Shown here in pieces: positions 61,906-64,000 of a stretch of 64,000 bases of DNA. Location of the stretch: the NCBI RefSeq assembly GCF_038002765.1, contig NZ_JBBODE010000001.1, positions 558,001 to 622,000 on the forward strand, in the 5' to 3' direction. How positions within the stretch are numbered: position 1 is the first letter of the stretch; each line of letters opens with the position of its first letter. A program made the translations under genes and the position numbers. This DNA comes from Peribacillus sp. FSL H8-0477 (GTDB lineage Bacteria; Bacillota; Bacilli; Bacillales; DSM-1321). The notes beneath the pieces are model-generated. The model was not told the origin of the DNA. It saw nothing but the letters and a program-made list of their open reading frames with translations, and did not search any database.

Positions 61906-63621
61906 CTATTTTTGAAATTGTACTTTGTGCAGGTTGGCGAATACGCCGCCTTGTTTAATTAATTCATCATGTTTGCCTTGTTCTGCTATGCCGTCTTCAG
62001 TGACAACGACAATGCGATCTGCATTACGAATGGTTGCCAAGCGGTGAGCGATGATGAGTGTTGTTCTGTTTTTTGCTAGTTCGTTCAGTGCTTGTTGAAT
62101 GATCATTTCTGTTTCCGTATCCAATGCCGACGTGGCTTCATCGAGAATTAGGATGGGTGGATTTTTCAAAAACATTCTTGCGATAGCAATCCGCTGTTTT
62201 TGTCCTCCTGATAGCTTTAACCCTCGTTCTCCAATTTGTGTGGCATATCCGTCGGGAAGGCCTGCAATGAATGATTCTAAATGTGCCTTTTTTGCCGCTG
62301 CTTCGATCTGTTCATCGGTTGCATCAAGCATTCCATAAGCGATGTTTTCCTTCAATGTCCCTGTGAACAGAAACACATCCTGCTGTACTAATCCAATCTG
62401 TGAGCGCAGTGAGTGTTTCGTCATGTCGCGGATATCAATACCGTCGATGGTAATGCTTCCTCTGTCCACGTCATAAAAACGAGGAATCAAGGAGCAAATG
62501 GTTGTCTTGCCTGCACCGGATGGGCCGACAAAGGCTACTGTTTCCCCGGCATATATTCGTAAATCAATATCTTTCAGAACGGTCTGTTGGTTATCATATC
62601 CGAAGCTTACTTGATCAAAAATGATGTCGCCGTGCAATAAATCCATCCGAACTGCATTTGGCTTATCTTGCACATCCGGCTCTACATCCAGCATCTCGGT
62701 GAACCGCTTAAATCCTGCCATTCCTTTTGGATAGAGTTCCATAAGAGCACTGATTTTATCAACCGGTTTGAAGAGAACATTTACATATAAGACGAATCCG
62801 ACAAGTTCACCATTTGTCAGCTGACCATGAAATGTCAACCACGCTCCGACCACTAAAACAGCCAGTGTCATGAAACGGGTCATCATATAAATACCAGAAG
62901 AAGAAAAAGACATTACCTTATATCCGCCCAGTTTTGCATGGCGAAACTTTTTATTATTTTTTTCAAACAAAGCAATCTCATGCTCTTCATTGGTAAAAGA
63001 CTGAACAACGCGAGCTCCAGAAACACTGTCCTCGACTCTCGAGTTAACATCAGCAATGTCACTGTACATCTGCTTCCAAGCTTTATTCATGCTTAGATTA
63101 CTAAACACAATTAATACAATCAGGAAGGGAAGAATACAAACCGTCACTAAAGCCAACTTGACATTTATGGTCATCATAATCCAGAATGCACCGATGAAAG
63201 TCATGAATGCAATAAATACATCTTCTGGTCCGTGGTGAGCAAGTTCCCCAATATCAAATAAATCATTGGTTATCCGGCTCATGAGATGGCCGGTTTTGGT
63301 ATTGTCAAAGAAACGAAATGACTGTTTCTGTACATGTTGAAACAGCTGCTGACGCATATCGGTTTCAATGTTGATTCCAAGCTTATGTCCCCAATAATTC
63401 ACAATATATTGAAGAAGTGTACTACATACATAAACGATTAATAACCCTATGCTGACCGACACGATCATCGTCCAATTGTCACCTGGAATCAGCGTATCAA
63501 TAAACCACTGAACAGCAAGGGGGAAAGCAAGTTCTAAAATGGCGACAAAGATTGCACATGAAAAATCAATGATAAATAATCTTTTATGAGGCCTATAGTA
63601 TGAAAAAAAACGTCCTATCAT
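61906..63621 (-). CDS. ABC exporter, fused membrane and ATPase domains
   Basis: 571 residues. A six-helix type I exporter domain (about 1-310) is fused to an ABC ATPase with Walker A GPSGAGKTT, Q-loop GLVQQDVFLF, signature LSGGQKQR, Walker B ILILDEATSALD and H-loop IIAHRLAT. It works as a homodimer or with a partner; the family includes multidrug and lipid/peptide exporters. No partner half-transporter gene is in the window. AAAGGAG precedes the ATG. Confidence 0.9.
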   Translation of the reverse strand: MIGRFFSYYRPHKRLFIIDFSCAIFVAILELAFPLAVQWFIDTLIPGDNWTMIVSVSIGLLIVYVCSTLLQYIVNYWGHKLGINIETDMRQQLFQHVQKQSFRFFDNTKTGHLMSRITNDLFDIGELAHHGPEDVFIAFMTFIGAFWIMMTINVKLALVTVCILPFLIVLIVFSNLSMNKAWKQMYSDIADVNSRVEDSVSGARVVQSFTNEEHEIALFEKNNKKFRHAKLGGYKVMSFSSSGIYMMTRFMTLAVLVVGAWLTFHGQLTNGELVGFVLYVNVLFKPVDKISALMELYPKGMAGFKRFTEMLDVEPDVQDKPNAVRMDLLHGDIIFDQVSFGYDNQQTVLKDIDLRIYAGETVAFVGPSGAGKTTICSLIPRFYDVDRGSITIDGIDIRDMTKHSLRSQIGLVQQDVFLFTGTLKENIAYGMLDATDEQIEAAAKKAHLESFIAGLPDGYATQIGERGLKLSGGQKQRIAIARMFLKNPPILILDEATSALDTETEMIIQQALNELAKNRTTLIIAHRLATIRNADRIVVVTEDGIAEQGKHDELIKQGGVFANLHKVQFQK

Positions 63622-63834
63622 CTTGTTCTCCTTTTATTTGATTCTTAGTTACCACTAGAATTATAGTCATATACCGATAAATATTCAACCAATTCTGAAA
63701 TTTAATGGCTGCTCTGCAAATTTTTTTAATCAGACAAACTCTGTTCATAGTTTCTTAACATTTAAACATTATACTTTACTCATGCTGTTAGAGACTAACC
63801 CTAACACATCTACCCCTTTATCTTTTTCATTTTT

Positions 63835-63862
63835 ACCATCTCAATTCTGAGGTGGTTTTTTT
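63835..63862 (+). terminator. Orphan plus-strand terminator, possible end of a small RNA
   Basis: The stem ACCATCTCA/TGAGGTGGT with a 4-nt loop is followed by seven T on the plus strand, but no plus-strand gene precedes it. A TATACT box at 63770-63775 would allow a transcript of about 80 nt; its -35 is poor. Confidence 0.45.
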
Positions 63863-63878
63863 AATCGCCGCAAAGTAA

Positions 63879-63905
63879 AGCCGCAGATAGAAGACATCTA
63901 CGGCT
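63879..63905 (-). terminator. Intrinsic terminator of the gene at the right edge
   Basis: The stem AGCCGCAGAT/ATCTACGGCT with one mismatch and a 7-nt loop is followed on the minus strand by TTTACTTT, 7 nt after the stop of the partial gene. Confidence 0.6.
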
Positions 63906-63911
63906 TGGTTT

Positions 63912-63998
63912 TTATTTTTTCCAATTTTCTTTAATAAACTCATCCCGTCCGGACTGTTTGCGGTCTTCTTTATAATGTGCTGGATTTTTTTTGTGGTA
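63912..63998 (-). CDS. C-terminal end of a small basic protein (5' end outside window)
   Basis: The minus-strand frame running in from the right edge reads YHKKNPAHYKEDRKQSGRDE then FIKENWKK before TAA at 63912-63914. The highly charged sequence and the following terminator support a real gene. Only 28 residues are visible and no family is assigned. Confidence 0.45.
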   Translation of the reverse strand, partial: YHKKNPAHYKEDRKQSGRDEFIKENWKK

Positions 63999-64000
63999 AT

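Overview
The window looks like chromosome from a spore-forming, low-GC Bacillaceae (Bacillus/Neobacillus-type). Evidence: a complete forespore spoVA-type operon behind a sigma-G-like promoter, UvsE, a ClpE gene with CtsR boxes, a stressosome RsbR paralogue, YppF-, YitT- and YetF-family proteins, a ydaO-type c-di-AMP riboswitch before kimA, strong AGGAGG ribosome sites, frequent TTG/GTG starts and MntR/CcpA-like operators. No rRNA, tRNA, CRISPR array, intact transposon or prophage was seen. The species cannot be named from this sequence alone.

Layout. 0-4.2 kb: tail of an unidentified secreted protein, a short-chain dehydrogenase and a manganese ABC importer (mntBCA). 4.2-8.6 kb: a large secreted leucine-rich-repeat protein, then about 1.9 kb of AT-rich, gene-poor DNA with two small membrane-peptide genes, orphan hairpins and a coding remnant. 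8.6-13.3 kb: an MFS efflux pump with its TetR repressor and a well-placed operator, a peptidase E-like protein, an AAA ATPase and a YitT protein. 13.3-17.0 kb: a seven-gene operon (DUF1657, YhcN/YlaJ lipoprotein, spoVAC, spoVAD, spoVAEb, DUF1657, YetF-DUF1657) matching the spoVA2mob layout linked to highly heat-resistant spores. 17-29 kb: housekeeping and stress genes (CarD, CorA, RsbR, ClpE, ZupT, UvsE and others). 29.5-32.4 kb: secreted pullulanase. 32.6-52 kb: a sugar locus read entirely on the minus strand: alpha-xylosidase GH31, beta-galactosidase GH42, GH95, YesL, GH3, a YesM/YesN two-component system, an LplABC-like ABC importer, a sugar isomerase-like protein and a Gfo/Idh/MocA oxidoreductase. 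52-64 kb: oxidoreductase, KimA, VOC protein, nitronate monooxygenase, an IS3-type remnant, HAD phosphatase, CDF transporter, RNase HI, an unknown protein and an ABC exporter.

How the genes work together. The GH95/GH42/GH31/GH3 set is what is needed to strip fucose, galactose, xylose and glucose from xyloglucan oligosaccharides. With an oligosaccharide importer, a dedicated sensor-regulator pair and CcpA-like sites, this reads as a xyloglucan-oligosaccharide scavenging locus (inference). The spoVA operon would act in the forespore during dipicolinate uptake and at germination. Metal and ion homeostasis is well represented (mnt, corA, zupT, CDF, kimA).

The least explained signal is a dispersed intergenic element (32.5, 61.5 and 61.7 kb). 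It has a small palindrome of type ATACCC...GGGTAT, then 2, 4 or 5 copies of an 11-bp motif AGACGGGA(A/T)TA repeated at exactly 21 bp, and a conserved tail. Two of the copies differ only by three whole 21-bp units plus point changes.
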